From: Bacillota bacterium
GTDB lineage: Bacteria; Bacillota; Negativicutes; Sporomusales; Sporomusaceae
Reading direction: 5' to 3'
DNA: 64,000 bases
NCBI GenBank assembly: GCA_023388195.1
Contig: JAEWGR010000130.1
Span: 11,078-75,077 of the forward strand
Part shown: piece by piece, positions 43,624 to 52,353 of the stretch
Position numbering within the stretch: position 1 is the first letter of the stretch
Layout of the letters: every line of letters begins with the position of its first letter
Made by a program: the position numbers and the translations under genes
Notes under the pieces: model-generated
Seen by the model: only the letters and a program-made list of their open reading frames with translations
Databases searched by the model: none
What the model was told of the DNA's origin: nothing

Positions 43624-44556
43624 TTGAAAAAATACTGGAACCAATTAATCCGGTTAGCCGCTTTGGGGTTAGCCGTTATCTGGTGCCTGCCAGCCGTTAC
43701 TCTGGCAGCGCCGAAACAACCTACGCCCCCGCCGGCGCCTGTTAAAATAACAGTACTGGCAACAGCCGGACTCAATGGCCATATTATTGACTGGGATTAC
43801 AACCTTCCCAAAACGGCTGACTTTGGCCTTGTTAAAATTGCCAGCCTGGTAAAAAAAGAACGACAGGCTAATTCCTACACACTCTTAGTCGATGGCGGCA
43901 ATATGCTCACAGGTACACCCCTGACCCGCCTGTTTGCCACTGAACCCTCCAAACTGCCTAATCCGATGATAGCAGCCTATAATTATCTTGGTTATGACGC
44001 AGTAGTGCTTGGTGAAGGTGAATTTGCCTACGGTTCTGACTTTCTGTCCAAAGCGCTCACTACTGCCAGATTCCCGGTTTTATCCGCTAATGCCCAGCGG
44101 GCCGGCCAGCTTTTGCCCGCCGTCAAGCCCTATACGATTAAGGAATTTGACGTAGGCAAAGAAAAAAAGAAAGAAAAAATCCGGATTGGTATTATTGGCG
44201 TAACAACCGCCGACACTAACACTAACCCGGAAAACTATGCCGGAATCACCTTTGGCGATCAGGCAGCCGCACTTACGGCTACAGTAAAGAACCTGCAAAA
44301 TAAAGTGGACGCCATTATCATCGTCAAAAATAACGGCCTGGAAATCAGCGGTACCACAGCTGCAGCCCCCGGAAAATTTGGCAGCAGCCTAAGCCGTACA
44401 GAACTAACCTTCGAAAAAACGGGGAAAAAGTGGCAGCTTAAGCAAACAGAAACCGCCACGCTCTACTCAGTCATTGCGCCGGCCGATAAATCAATGGCGG
44501 ACTTTGCCTGGCCTTATCACGATGCAACACTGCAATACCTGAGCAAGCATCCGTAA
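43624..44556 (+). CDS. Degenerate 5'-nucleotidase/UshA-like secreted protein (probable pseudoenzyme)
   Basis: A 310-residue protein with a signal peptide (about 1-28, ending LAA) and the fold of the metallophosphatase domain of UshA/YfkN. The metal ligands are all replaced: the NDLHGH block reads AGLNGH, DxGD reads DGGN, and GNHEF reads GEGEF. The C-terminal nucleotide-binding domain of UshA is missing. Catalysis by the usual mechanism is therefore unlikely; a binding or structural role is inferred. TTG start after GGAGGG. Confidence 0.75.
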   Translation: MKKYWNQLIRLAALGLAVIWCLPAVTLAAPKQPTPPPAPVKITVLATAGLNGHIIDWDYNLPKTADFGLVKIASLVKKERQANSYTLLVDGGNMLTGTPLTRLFATEPSKLPNPMIAAYNYLGYDAVVLGEGEFAYGSDFLSKALTTARFPVLSANAQRAGQLLPAVKPYTIKEFDVGKEKKKEKIRIGIIGVTTADTNTNPENYAGITFGDQAAALTATVKNLQNKVDAIIIVKNNGLEISGTTAAAPGKFGSSLSRTELTFEKTGKKWQLKQTETATLYSVIAPADKSMADFAWPYHDATLQYLSKHP

Positions 44557-44574
44557 AGCAAGCCCCATTGTCAT

Positions 44575-44676
44575 AAGAAAGCTTGGTTTATGACATCCAT
44601 CAGGACGCCGGCCGAAGCCGCCGGTGCCCTTTACTTTAGGGTATAGTCATCCTTACATCCGCAGAGCCTATATGTA
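44575..44676. repeat. Intergenic structured repeat, copy 3 of 4
   Basis: Contains AAGAAAG, TCCATCAGGACGCCGGC-GAAGCCGCCGGTGCCC, GGGTATAGTCAT and a TACAT..ATGTA closing pair in place of the ATCAG-AAA-CTGAT hairpin. Its right end (GTAAATTCTGG) resembles copy 4. Lies between two convergent genes, beside the LysM-M23 terminator. Confidence 0.7.
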
Positions 44677-44690
44677 AATTCTGGTAAAAA

Positions 44691-44724
44691 AAAGTGCCAC
44701 GTCGTAATTACGACGTGGCACTTT
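44691..44724 (-). terminator. Terminator of the LysM-M23 gene
   Basis: A perfect 17-bp palindromic stem AAAGTGCCACGTCGTAA and complement, followed by Ts on the minus strand, three bases after the stop. Confidence 0.9.
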
Positions 44725-44727
44725 CTC

Positions 44728-45609
44728 TTATGGCAGCAATCCCATTGGATCCACTGGCTGACCATCTTTTTGAACTTCGAAATGCAAATGCGGGCCGGTA
44801 GAGTTGCCGGTATTGCCCATTGAGGCAATACGCTGACCGGCACGGATGTATTGTCCCCGCTCAACATTATAGTCGTCAAGGTGGCCGTATAAACTTACAT
44901 AACCGCCGCCATGATCAATCATGACCGTGTAACCATAGCCACCCCGCCATCCGGCCCAAATCACACGTCCAGCCCGGGCAGCCATTACATGGGTGCCAAT
45001 GTCGTTGGCAATATCAACACCAGCATGCAATCGCCCCCAGCGCCACCCAAAGGGTGAAGAAATTTCCCCTTTAGTCGGCCAGGTAAAACGACTGGCATAG
45101 GCCCGCGCTACCGCAGTTTCAGCCCGGCCCCAGCGGGCGCCGGGAATGAAAAGTTTCTCACCAACGGCAACACTATCATTGCTTTTGCCATTGGCTGATT
45201 TAATGGTCTCTACCTGCACACCATAGACACGGGCAATTTCCCACAGCGTGTCACCGGTATCTACTTGATAAACAACACCTTTATGCGGGAGGATGACTAA
45301 CTGGTCACCCGGGTGAATCAGGTCAGTTACACCAGGGTTAGCTGCCATAAGTGTCTCAAGGTCAATACCGTAGTGCTGAGCAATACCACTCAAGGTATCA
45401 CCGGAAACAACAATGTGTTTCTGAAAGTCTTGCCGGCCTGGATTGGCGGCAGTGACCGGCGCCGGTGCCATTTGCTGCTCAGCTTGTGGAGGTATGGCCA
45501 CAGTTTCAGGCACTGTTTGTACTCCGCCAGGAGCCGCCCACACACCGGTCAGGAGCGCTACCCCGCCAACATAGGCCCATTGCCGGGCATTCATTTTCAG
45601 CAGGTTCAA
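44728..45609 (-). CDS. LysM-M23 cell-wall peptidase
   Basis: A 293-residue exported protein: N-terminal membrane segment (about 10-26), two LysM domains (about 60-105 and 110-155; HIVVSGDTLSGIAQHYG and VYQVDTGDTLWEIARVYG) and a C-terminal M23 peptidase with HAGVDIAND and HLHFEV zinc motifs. Cleaves peptide cross-bridges in peptidoglycan. TTG 45609 has AGGTG six bases upstream. A sigma-G-like sequence upstream hints at a sporulation role. Confidence 0.9.
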   Translation of the reverse strand: MNLLKMNARQWAYVGGVALLTGVWAAPGGVQTVPETVAIPPQAEQQMAPAPVTAANPGRQDFQKHIVVSGDTLSGIAQHYGIDLETLMAANPGVTDLIHPGDQLVILPHKGVVYQVDTGDTLWEIARVYGVQVETIKSANGKSNDSVAVGEKLFIPGARWGRAETAVARAYASRFTWPTKGEISSPFGWRWGRLHAGVDIANDIGTHVMAARAGRVIWAGWRGGYGYTVMIDHGGGYVSLYGHLDDYNVERGQYIRAGQRIASMGNTGNSTGPHLHFEVQKDGQPVDPMGLLP

Positions 45610-45679
45610 TACTATCACCTCGCTTACTAGGCTTATTTCAGTCAACAATATAGCTGTTGACTTACATTCTCCCCAGTAT

Positions 45680-45709
45680 TAGCATAAGCGACAGGCCTTC
45701 AAAATATGC
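45680..45709 (-). promoter_or_regulatory. Possible sigma-G-like promoter of the LysM-M23 gene
   Basis: GCATA (45709-45705), 18-bp spacer, TATGCTA (45686-45680) on the minus strand; the -10 differs from CATNHTA only at its first base. GCATATT also matches a sigma-E -35. Weak evidence. Confidence 0.35.
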
Positions 45710-45767
45710 ATAACTTGGATTATTTTTCTAAAAATATACATATTCTGAGCCATTTCCTGCCAAAATA

Positions 45768-46733
45768 TTAGGCCCGCTTAATCGGCATCGGTTTTTTATC
45801 AAATTTATGGATCGCATCGACAAACCGTACCGTACCGGTCGAGCCGCGCATAACAATAGAATGAGTACGGGCCCCGCCCCCAAAATAGCGGACACCGTTT
45901 AGGAGATCCCCCTGGGTAATAGCGGTGGCAGCAAATATAACTTCATCACCTTTAACCAGATCATCAATGGTAAATACTTTATTAATATCGTCAATCCCCA
46001 TTGCCTTAGCCCGCTCAATATCAGCTGCGTTTTCCGGCCATAACCGGGCCTGCATATCGCCGCCGAGACATTTGACAGCTGCTGCCGCCAGTACCCCTTC
46101 CGGAGCACCACCAATGCCTAAGAGCATGTGAACAGCCGTACCTTCAATAGCAGCATTAATCGCCGGCGATACATCACCGTCAGAAATCAGTTTGATTCGT
46201 GCCCCTGCATCCCGGGCTTCTTTTACAATAGCGGCATGGCGTGGACGATCAAGGATTACGACAGTCAGATCTTCCACTGCCCGTTCCAAAGCCGAAGCCA
46301 CTGCTTTTAAGTTTTCCCGCACCGGGGCATTGATGTCAATTTTGCCTCTGGCGCGCGGCCCGACAGCAATTTTATCCATATACATATCCGGTGCATGCAG
46401 GAGGCAACCGCGCGGAGCAATAGCCAGCACAGCAATCGATCCCGGCAGGCCTTTGGCTACAAGATTGGTACCTTCCAGCGGGTCTACGGCAATGTCGACT
46501 TCCCGGCCGCCATGCCCAACATGCTCACCAATATACAGCATGGGGGCCTCGTCCATTTCCCCTTCACCGATTACCACACAGCCGCTGATATTTACGGTAT
46601 CAAAAGCAGCCCGCATACCATCCACAGCCGCCTGATCAGCGGCTATTTTATCGCCACGTCCCATCCACCGGCCGCTGGCAATCGCCGCAGCCTCGGTAAC
46701 CCGTACAAACTCCAATGCTAATTCACGTTCCAT
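45768..46733 (-). CDS. glpX: Fructose-1,6-bisphosphatase class II
   Basis: A 321-residue GlpX protein. Metal and substrate motifs GEGEMDEAPMLYIGE and DPLEGTN are intact. It converts fructose 1,6-bisphosphate to fructose 6-phosphate in gluconeogenesis. It lies 70 bp downstream of the transaldolase gene, as in the B. subtilis ywjH-glpX region. Confidence 0.95.
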   Translation of the reverse strand: MERELALEFVRVTEAAAIASGRWMGRGDKIAADQAAVDGMRAAFDTVNISGCVVIGEGEMDEAPMLYIGEHVGHGGREVDIAVDPLEGTNLVAKGLPGSIAVLAIAPRGCLLHAPDMYMDKIAVGPRARGKIDINAPVRENLKAVASALERAVEDLTVVILDRPRHAAIVKEARDAGARIKLISDGDVSPAINAAIEGTAVHMLLGIGGAPEGVLAAAAVKCLGGDMQARLWPENAADIERAKAMGIDDINKVFTIDDLVKGDEVIFAATAITQGDLLNGVRYFGGGARTHSIVMRGSTGTVRFVDAIHKFDKKPMPIKRA

Positions 46734-46803
46734 AAGTACTACATCTCCTTAAAATTCCTGATGGAAAAATTATGCCGGGCAATCGCCCGGCAGGTCTCAC
46801 AGT

Positions 46804-47448
46804 CTACATGTTGGCCTTTTGCCAGTCTGACAAGAAACGCTGTATACCGGCATCAGTCAGCGGGTGGTTTAACAAGGATACCAATACTTTAGCCGGTACA
46901 GTAGCAATGTGAGCGCCAGCCAGCGCTGCCTGCGTAACATGCATGGGATGACGGACGCTGGCGGCAATAATCTCAGTGTCAATACCATGAATAGCAAATA
47001 CCTCTGCCGTGTCTTTAATAAGGCCAATGCCATCCTGGCTAATATCGTCAAGGCGGCCCACAAACGGACTTACAAAGGCAGCTCCTGCCCTAGCGGCCAA
47101 CAGAGCTTGATTGACCGAAAAGATCAAAGTTACATTGGTTTTGACGCCGTCAGCAGCCAACGCACTCACCGTTTTTAGACCGTCCACAGTCACAGGCACT
47201 TTAATGACCACATTTTTGCCAAGCTGAGCCAGACTGTGCGCTTCAGGCAGCATATCTTCAAATTTTGTGCTTATAACCTCAGCACTCACTGGCCCTGGTG
47301 TCAAGGCGGCAATTTCTCTGATTACGGCTCTAATATCCTGCTTCTCTTTGGCAATGAGCGAGGGATTCGTTGTTACCCCAGCTACAACACCCAACGGCAG
47401 AATATCCTTTATTTCGGTAATATTAGCTGTATCGAGGAAAAATTTCAC
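46804..47448 (-). CDS. Transaldolase / fructose-6-phosphate aldolase family protein
   Basis: A 214-residue small transaldolase. The N-terminus MKFFLDTANI, GVTTNPSLIAKE and the Schiff-base Lys in VIKVPVT are typical. It acts in the pentose-phosphate pathway or, as in FSA-type relatives, in aldol cleavage of fructose 6-phosphate. Context next to glpX supports sugar-phosphate metabolism. The subfamily cannot be decided by eye. Confidence 0.92.
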   Translation of the reverse strand: MKFFLDTANITEIKDILPLGVVAGVTTNPSLIAKEKQDIRAVIREIAALTPGPVSAEVISTKFEDMLPEAHSLAQLGKNVVIKVPVTVDGLKTVSALAADGVKTNVTLIFSVNQALLAARAGAAFVSPFVGRLDDISQDGIGLIKDTAEVFAIHGIDTEIIAASVRHPMHVTQAALAGAHIATVPAKVLVSLLNHPLTDAGIQRFLSDWQKANM

Positions 47449-47482
47449 AGATGCTCACCTGCTTTTTTTCATTCTCTAGCAT

Positions 47483-48118
47483 TCATTTACGGCTAGTACG
47501 CCTGAGAGGTGCCAATTCAATGACCCCCATTACCGATACACGTGCCAAATCCCTCTCATCTTTGGCTGGAATAACCAGCCGACCGTCGCATTGGCTGCAG
47601 GTCAGCTCAATGGCGTCGACTAACACCTCTGCCTCAACATTGGCATTGCCACAACAGCAGTATACCCCGCCCTGCTCGGCAATATCATGAATTTTATTGA
47701 GAATTTCAAGTAAAATCTGCGAATTTTCTATTCCCTGTCCATCCGGCAGTTCTGCCATTTCACTGGTTATACTGGCCACTTCCTGTTTATGCCGGGCAAT
47801 AATTTCAGCAATAGCAGCCGGGCTGCCAATAAACCCAAGTTCAAGATTTGCCTGACCACAATATATTTTACTAGCCTTAGGCTGCCGAAACAACTGGCTG
47901 TCAAGGAAAATCAAATGATTGGTCTCACATACGACACAGGGAATATCCAGTAAATATTGATGCCGCCCCGCGCTGGCAATGGCGCCTTGCACCTCGCCGC
48001 AGCTGCAGGCAAGCTGACGCCGTGAGTTATTGAGAGCAAACCGGGAGACATTATGCAGTTCAATATTACCACATCGCGAACAATAAAGCGCCAATGTGGA
48101 AACAGCGCTAATAAACAA
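47483..48118 (-). CDS. Unknown zinc-ribbon-like protein
   Basis: A 211-residue protein not matched to a named family. It has five Cys clusters: CSRC, CSC, CVVC, CCC and CSQC, in two groups around a helical middle section (about 90-150). This suggests two zinc-binding modules. It lies between spo0F and transaldolase. TTG start with AAGGGGGGG upstream. Function unknown. Confidence 0.7.
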   Translation of the reverse strand: MFISAVSTLALYCSRCGNIELHNVSRFALNNSRRQLACSCGEVQGAIASAGRHQYLLDIPCVVCETNHLIFLDSQLFRQPKASKIYCGQANLELGFIGSPAAIAEIIARHKQEVASITSEMAELPDGQGIENSQILLEILNKIHDIAEQGGVYCCCGNANVEAEVLVDAIELTCSQCDGRLVIPAKDERDLARVSVMGVIELAPLRRTSRK

Positions 48119-48242
48119 TTGATATCCCCCCCTTGCTCCATATACTTCGCCGCCAGCAGTAAAAATCCTGCCTGCCTTTTACTCAACTTGGCAACATCAG
48201 GAAAAGAACACAGCAGGCTGCAAAAGCAGGCAGCCGGTACCA

Positions 48243-48276
48243 ATTAAGTAAGACCCGGGGCCTGTATGCCCCGGGT
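48243..48276 (-). terminator. spo0F terminator
   Basis: ACCCGGGGC/GCCCCGGGT stem with a CTGTAT-type loop, then TCTTACTTAAT on the minus strand, 14 bp after the spo0F stop. Confidence 0.75.
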
Positions 48277-48289
48277 CATCTTCTCTGGG

Positions 48290-48691
48290 TTAACCGATCA
48301 ACAGTCGGCGTGCATCAAAACTGCTGCCGATATGCTCTTCAATAATCCGGCACAGGGACATAATGTCGAAGGGCTTGGTAATATAGTCTCGCATCCCTGC
48401 TTCCCTGGCTTCGTTGACCATATCCAATTCTCCGTAGGCTGTCATCATAATGACCTGATCGCCCTGTCCGTGGCGCTTAAGCTCTTTTAGGGTCTCAATA
48501 CCGTCCATACCAGGCATCTTCATGTCCATTAATATTACGTTAGGCTTAACATCATTGGCAACCTGTATACCCTCATAGCCGTTAGAGGCTGTCATCACAC
48601 TGTAACCTTCATCCTGGAGAACTTCAGTAAGCAATCTTCTAATTCCAGGTTGGTCATCAATCACAAGAATCGTTGCCCGGGAACTGCTCAT
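48290..48691 (-). CDS. spo0F: Sporulation phosphorelay protein Spo0F
   Basis: A 133-residue single-domain response regulator with acidic pair DDQ, phospho-acceptor Asp in ILMDMKMPGMDG, switch Thr in MMTAYGE and Lys in TKPFD. There is no output domain, as in Spo0F. The neighbourhood (pyrG upstream, transaldolase and glpX downstream) supports the name. ATG 48691 has AAGGTG seven bases upstream. A sigma-H-type promoter precedes it, as known for B. subtilis spo0F. Confidence 0.88.
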   Translation of the reverse strand: MSSSRATILVIDDQPGIRRLLTEVLQDEGYSVMTASNGYEGIQVANDVKPNVILMDMKMPGMDGIETLKELKRHGQGDQVIMMTAYGELDMVNEAREAGMRDYITKPFDIMSLCRIIEEHIGSSFDARRLLIG

Positions 48692-48757
48692 TACTCTGCA
48701 CCTTGCTTTCTCCATAGTATTCGCCCATGATATTCCTTGACTTTTCCTAATATATCC

Positions 48758-48786
48758 ATATTCGCAATAAATTGAAAATATCCTGC
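48758..48786 (-). promoter_or_regulatory. Sigma-H-type promoter of spo0F
   Basis: Minus strand GCAGGATAT (48786-48778), 11-bp spacer, TGCGAATAT (48766-48758). The sigma-H consensus is RNAGGAWWW, 11-12, RNNGAATWW; only the first base of the -10 deviates. Confidence 0.6.
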
Positions 48787-48905
48787 TAATATCTGGAAGA
48801 AAATAGAATTTTTTTTGTTTTTTTCAAACGTTCTTCAAAAAATTTTTAAAATGTAAAAGTTTATGCTACTATTTGTATAAAACAATTTATATGAGGTGTC
48901 AAATT

Positions 48906-50645
48906 ATGATTGCCCTGTTGCATAAACTCTTCAGTCTCTTGCCAGAACGCAAGGCTGCTATTTTTTTTACCTGTATATTAATAGCTTACTTAGCGCCTTT
49001 TGTAATCCTGCGGCAAAATGCTCACTTTACTATTAATGATAATCTAGACTGGATTACCGCTTGGACAGTACTGGCCAATAGTGGGAAAACATTTGATCTG
49101 ACAGGAGCAGTCGGGCAAATGCTGGGCGAGGTACCACGCAGCTGCCTGCCAAGCGGATTTAATATTATTACCTGGCTGTATCTTGCCTTACCGCCGTTCC
49201 GCGCTTATCTTGTCAACCTGCTCTTTGTGCACAGCACCGCATTTATCGGCATGTACCTTCTACTGAGGCACTACTGTCTCACTGATCAGCAACAAAGATG
49301 GTTAGCCTGGGCGGGTGCGGCTGCGTTTGCCACCATCCCCTTCTATACAGTCTATGGACTGTCTATCGCCGGACAGCCCTTACTATTCTATGCCATGTTA
49401 AATCTATTTTATGACAAAAAAGTGATTGGTTCTGTCATTATTATTATTACATTCGCCCTCTATTCGTCCCTTCCTCTTGCCGGTGTTTTTATTCTCGCTG
49501 CCTTGGGAGTGTCAGCCCTCTATGATTACTGGCAGAACCGAAAAGCCCGGCCAATATTCTGGGGGGGTATCGTTCTTCTGGCCGTTTCCTATTGTATTAC
49601 TGAATTATGGCTTATATATAATGCCTTTTTCAGTACAGGTTTTGTTTCCAGCCGCGAAGAAATTAACCGGATCAGCCTGGGACAATCCCGGGATTGGGCG
49701 GGCGTGCAAGCCTTAATTACTGAGAACTTTACCAATGGACAATATCATGCCGTCAGTTTGCACAAATATATTTTATTCATTGCCGTGCCGCTGGCATTAA
49801 CCCTGGGCTGGCGGCAAAAGCGCGAGTACAAACTGATAGTATTGCTTCTGGCATCAGCGCTCTGCCTGTCCATTCTCTATGGTCTGCGTTATTCAGAATT
49901 TTTCATGTCCGCCGTCGCCGGCAACAGCTTTTTTAACGCCTTCCAGATTCAACGCTTTCACTGGCTGCATCCGCTTATTTGGTATACCATTTTTGCACTA
50001 TGTCTATCCGTTATTGCCAATATCCGGTACATTGGCCGACTACTGGCCGTGCTGCTCATTGTGCTGCAGCTTGGTTTCTTATTTGGCAACCACAGCGAAT
50101 ATAATCTGGCCATCCAAAAGCAAACAGGATTTTCGGTTATGGAAAATGCCTGGCTGTACGAGAATGTAAGTTATGGTGAGTTTTTCTCTGACAGTTTGCT
50201 GAAGAAAGTCGATAACTACATTGGCCGCCCCAAGCAGGATTACCGTATAGCCAGTATCGGCCTCTATCCGGCAATTACCCAATACAATGGTTTTTACACA
50301 CTGGACGGACGGCTCAATATTTACCCGCTTGCCTATAAGCATGCCTTCCGGCAGATTATCGCCAAAGAGCTGGCCAAAAACCCGTTCTGGCAAAGGTATT
50401 ATGATGATTGGGGCATAACCTGCTATATCTTTCCTGCCGAGCTTGAGTATTATCAGGTAAGAAAATCATACCAATTAAAACTAGATCATCTGGAGCTTGA
50501 TATAGAAGCCTTCAAAAAATTAGGCGGCCAATATATCTTATCGGCCGCCGAAATTACAAATTATAAGGAAAACCAGCTTGAATTTTTACAACGCTTCACG
50601 GAAGCCTGGTCGCCATGGGAAATTTATCTCTATCAAGTCCGCTAA
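48906..50645 (+). CDS. DUF6044-like polytopic membrane protein
   Basis: A 579-residue protein with about ten to twelve membrane segments and a soluble C-terminal part (about 420-579). It resembles B. subtilis YkoS (DUF6044). The first outer loop carries an acidic TINDNLDW motif, a pattern that recalls GT-C glycosyltransferases, but enzymatic activity is not established. ATG 48906 has GAGGTG eight bases upstream. It is divergent from spo0F and converges on the Yip1 gene, overlapping it by four bases. Confidence 0.72.
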   Translation: MIALLHKLFSLLPERKAAIFFTCILIAYLAPFVILRQNAHFTINDNLDWITAWTVLANSGKTFDLTGAVGQMLGEVPRSCLPSGFNIITWLYLALPPFRAYLVNLLFVHSTAFIGMYLLLRHYCLTDQQQRWLAWAGAAAFATIPFYTVYGLSIAGQPLLFYAMLNLFYDKKVIGSVIIIITFALYSSLPLAGVFILAALGVSALYDYWQNRKARPIFWGGIVLLAVSYCITELWLIYNAFFSTGFVSSREEINRISLGQSRDWAGVQALITENFTNGQYHAVSLHKYILFIAVPLALTLGWRQKREYKLIVLLLASALCLSILYGLRYSEFFMSAVAGNSFFNAFQIQRFHWLHPLIWYTIFALCLSVIANIRYIGRLLAVLLIVLQLGFLFGNHSEYNLAIQKQTGFSVMENAWLYENVSYGEFFSDSLLKKVDNYIGRPKQDYRIASIGLYPAITQYNGFYTLDGRLNIYPLAYKHAFRQIIAKELAKNPFWQRYYDDWGITCYIFPAELEYYQVRKSYQLKLDHLELDIEAFKKLGGQYILSAAEITNYKENQLEFLQRFTEAWSPWEIYLYQVR

Positions 50646-51223
50646 ATGTGAAACGGTAAGTGAATCAGCGCTGAACCGGCAAAAACGATAATCACAGCCA
50701 CCACAGCGATGCTGACAAGTAGTGGCGCCAGCAGCACAAGTACCGATTTTGCGCCTGATAGTTCATAGGCGCCCTGCAGGGCTGTAACATGTAAAGTCAA
50801 GGTCCAAATCACGATCAGTACCCCGATAATACCAAAGCAGACTTCCTGAATACCGGCTGGCATTAACGACGCAATCACCCATAAGGGCATAACGATAACC
50901 CGGGGCAAATGGGAGAAGCCTAATGCAGAAAACAGGCCGACAGATGTCCCCCGACCGCCGGCCAGCTCAGCAATAAAGGCCAGAACCGAGGCACTCAGCA
51001 CCCAAAAAGTAAAACTGCCGATCACGTGAAAGATAAAGAAAATACTCAGAGCAGGCAAGACCGCGGTGCCCTTAACGCCGGTATATATAGCCCATACCGG
51101 CACAAGCATACCGATGACAAACATGATTACTGCCTGACCGGCCAATTTTTTCTCAGCAATGTACTGCATGGCCGCCTTAGGTCTAAATAGTACATCATAG
51201 ATTATCTCAATAAAACTTCCCAT
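50642..51223 (-). CDS. Yip1 family membrane protein
   Basis: A 193-residue protein with about five membrane segments and the Yip1 opening (IIYDVLFRPKAAMQYIAEKK). Role unknown in bacteria; relatives occur beside membrane proteases. ATG 51223 has GGAGAGGAG upstream; the frame to 51334 would run far into sppA. Its TAG stop overlaps the TAA stop of the opposing gene by four bases. It lies 16 bp downstream of sppA and is probably cotranscribed. Confidence 0.8.
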   Translation of the reverse strand: MGSFIEIIYDVLFRPKAAMQYIAEKKLAGQAVIMFVIGMLVPVWAIYTGVKGTAVLPALSIFFIFHVIGSFTFWVLSASVLAFIAELAGGRGTSVGLFSALGFSHLPRVIVMPLWVIASLMPAGIQEVCFGIIGVLIVIWTLTLHVTALQGAYELSGAKSVLVLLAPLLVSIAVVAVIIVFAGSALIHLPFHI

Positions 51224-51239
51224 AAGCTTGCTCCTCTCC

Positions 51240-52166
51240 TTAATTGCTTTGAGGCACAGCCGCCGGGCTGGCCGAAAGCAATTCCCGCAGGCGCTGAAGC
51301 ATAATCTGGTCTGAGGCGAACCTGGTCTGGGCACCTAACAAGGCTTCAATAGCACTTACTTTTCCATATTCAACAATTTCGGGCTTACCCTGAATACCAA
51401 CCAGCGCGGCCGCACCATCAATCGCATCATACATATTGCCGAGCTCGTCGACAAGCCCCAGTTCCAGGGCCTGACGCCCGGTAAAAATGCGTCCGTCAGC
51501 CAATTGGCGAACTTTGTCCGGGTCCAGATGCCGGCCTTCAGCAATGACCTCAACAAACTGATTGTACATATCATCAACCATGGTTTGGATAATGGCCCGC
51601 TCTTCCGCTGTCAGCTGACGGTCCGGTGATAAGATATCTTTATGCGGACCGCTTTTGATTTTTTCCTGCCGCACACCAATTTTTTTATATAACTCTTCCC
51701 AGTTGGAATAAGGCATATATACACCCAGACTGCCGGTTATTGTGGAGGGATTGGCATAAATTCTGTCAGTGCAGGCGGCCAGCCAATAGCCACCGGATGC
51801 AGCCATATCGGCCATAGAGGTTATAACCGGTTTACCTGCCGCCCGGAGTTTTTTGAGTTCCTCCCCTACTTCCTGTGAGGCCGGAACAGTGCCGCCGGGA
51901 CTATTAATCCTGAGTATGACTGCTTTAACAGCGTCATCATCCCGGGCAGCATGCAATTGCCGAATCAGATGATCTGTACCGCCACCCTCGCTAAATAATC
52001 CGACCTGGCCGCGGCCGCCTATGATCATTCCTTCCACGTAAATAACTGCCAGTTTGTCATTACCGGTCATTTTCTTTTGTCTAAAGCCTGGGGTGATAAA
52101 AAACGCGGCAATCATGGAAATACCGATAATTACAGCCAAAAATAGAACCACTGATCTTTTGAACAC
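51240..52166 (-). CDS. sppA: Signal peptide peptidase SppA
   Basis: A 308-residue membrane-anchored serine peptidase that degrades cleaved signal peptides. N-terminal membrane segment (about 5-26), catalytic Ser in MAASGGYWLA and general-base Lys in GPHKDILSPDR. GTG start with GGAGGAAGG upstream. Length matches the short Gram-positive SppA. It heads a pair with the Yip1 gene. Confidence 0.92.
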   Translation of the reverse strand: MFKRSVVLFLAVIIGISMIAAFFITPGFRQKKMTGNDKLAVIYVEGMIIGGRGQVGLFSEGGGTDHLIRQLHAARDDDAVKAVILRINSPGGTVPASQEVGEELKKLRAAGKPVITSMADMAASGGYWLAACTDRIYANPSTITGSLGVYMPYSNWEELYKKIGVRQEKIKSGPHKDILSPDRQLTAEERAIIQTMVDDMYNQFVEVIAEGRHLDPDKVRQLADGRIFTGRQALELGLVDELGNMYDAIDGAAALVGIQGKPEIVEYGKVSAIEALLGAQTRFASDQIMLQRLRELLSASPAAVPQSN

Positions 52167-52195
52167 AATCCTTCCTCCTTATGCTGGGGATAGTT

Positions 52196-52310
52196 TAGAA
52201 AATTCAACTTGTACCGCGTCCTTCAGGAGGACGGCAGAAGCACCGGAGCCTTTTAGGTATAGTGTTTCTTATCTCGAAACCAGACCACCAAGTTTCATAA
52301 ATTCTGATGC
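52196..52310. repeat. Intergenic structured repeat, copy 4 of 4
   Basis: The most diverged copy: GTCCTTCAGGAGGACGGCAGAAGC, CCGGAGCC, TTTTAGGTATAGTGTTTCTTAT, and a right end (ATAAATTCTGATG) like copy 3. Lies between the pyrG terminator and sppA. Confidence 0.6.
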
Positions 52311-52315
52311 GTAAA

Positions 52316-52348
52316 AGAAAACTGTTGGAGATTATCCAACAGTTTTCT
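52316..52348 (-). terminator. pyrG terminator
   Basis: AGAAAACTGTTGGA/TCCAACAGTTTTCT hairpin ending in TTTTCTTTTAC on the minus strand, five bases after the pyrG stop. Confidence 0.88.
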
Positions 52349-52353
52349 CTTCA

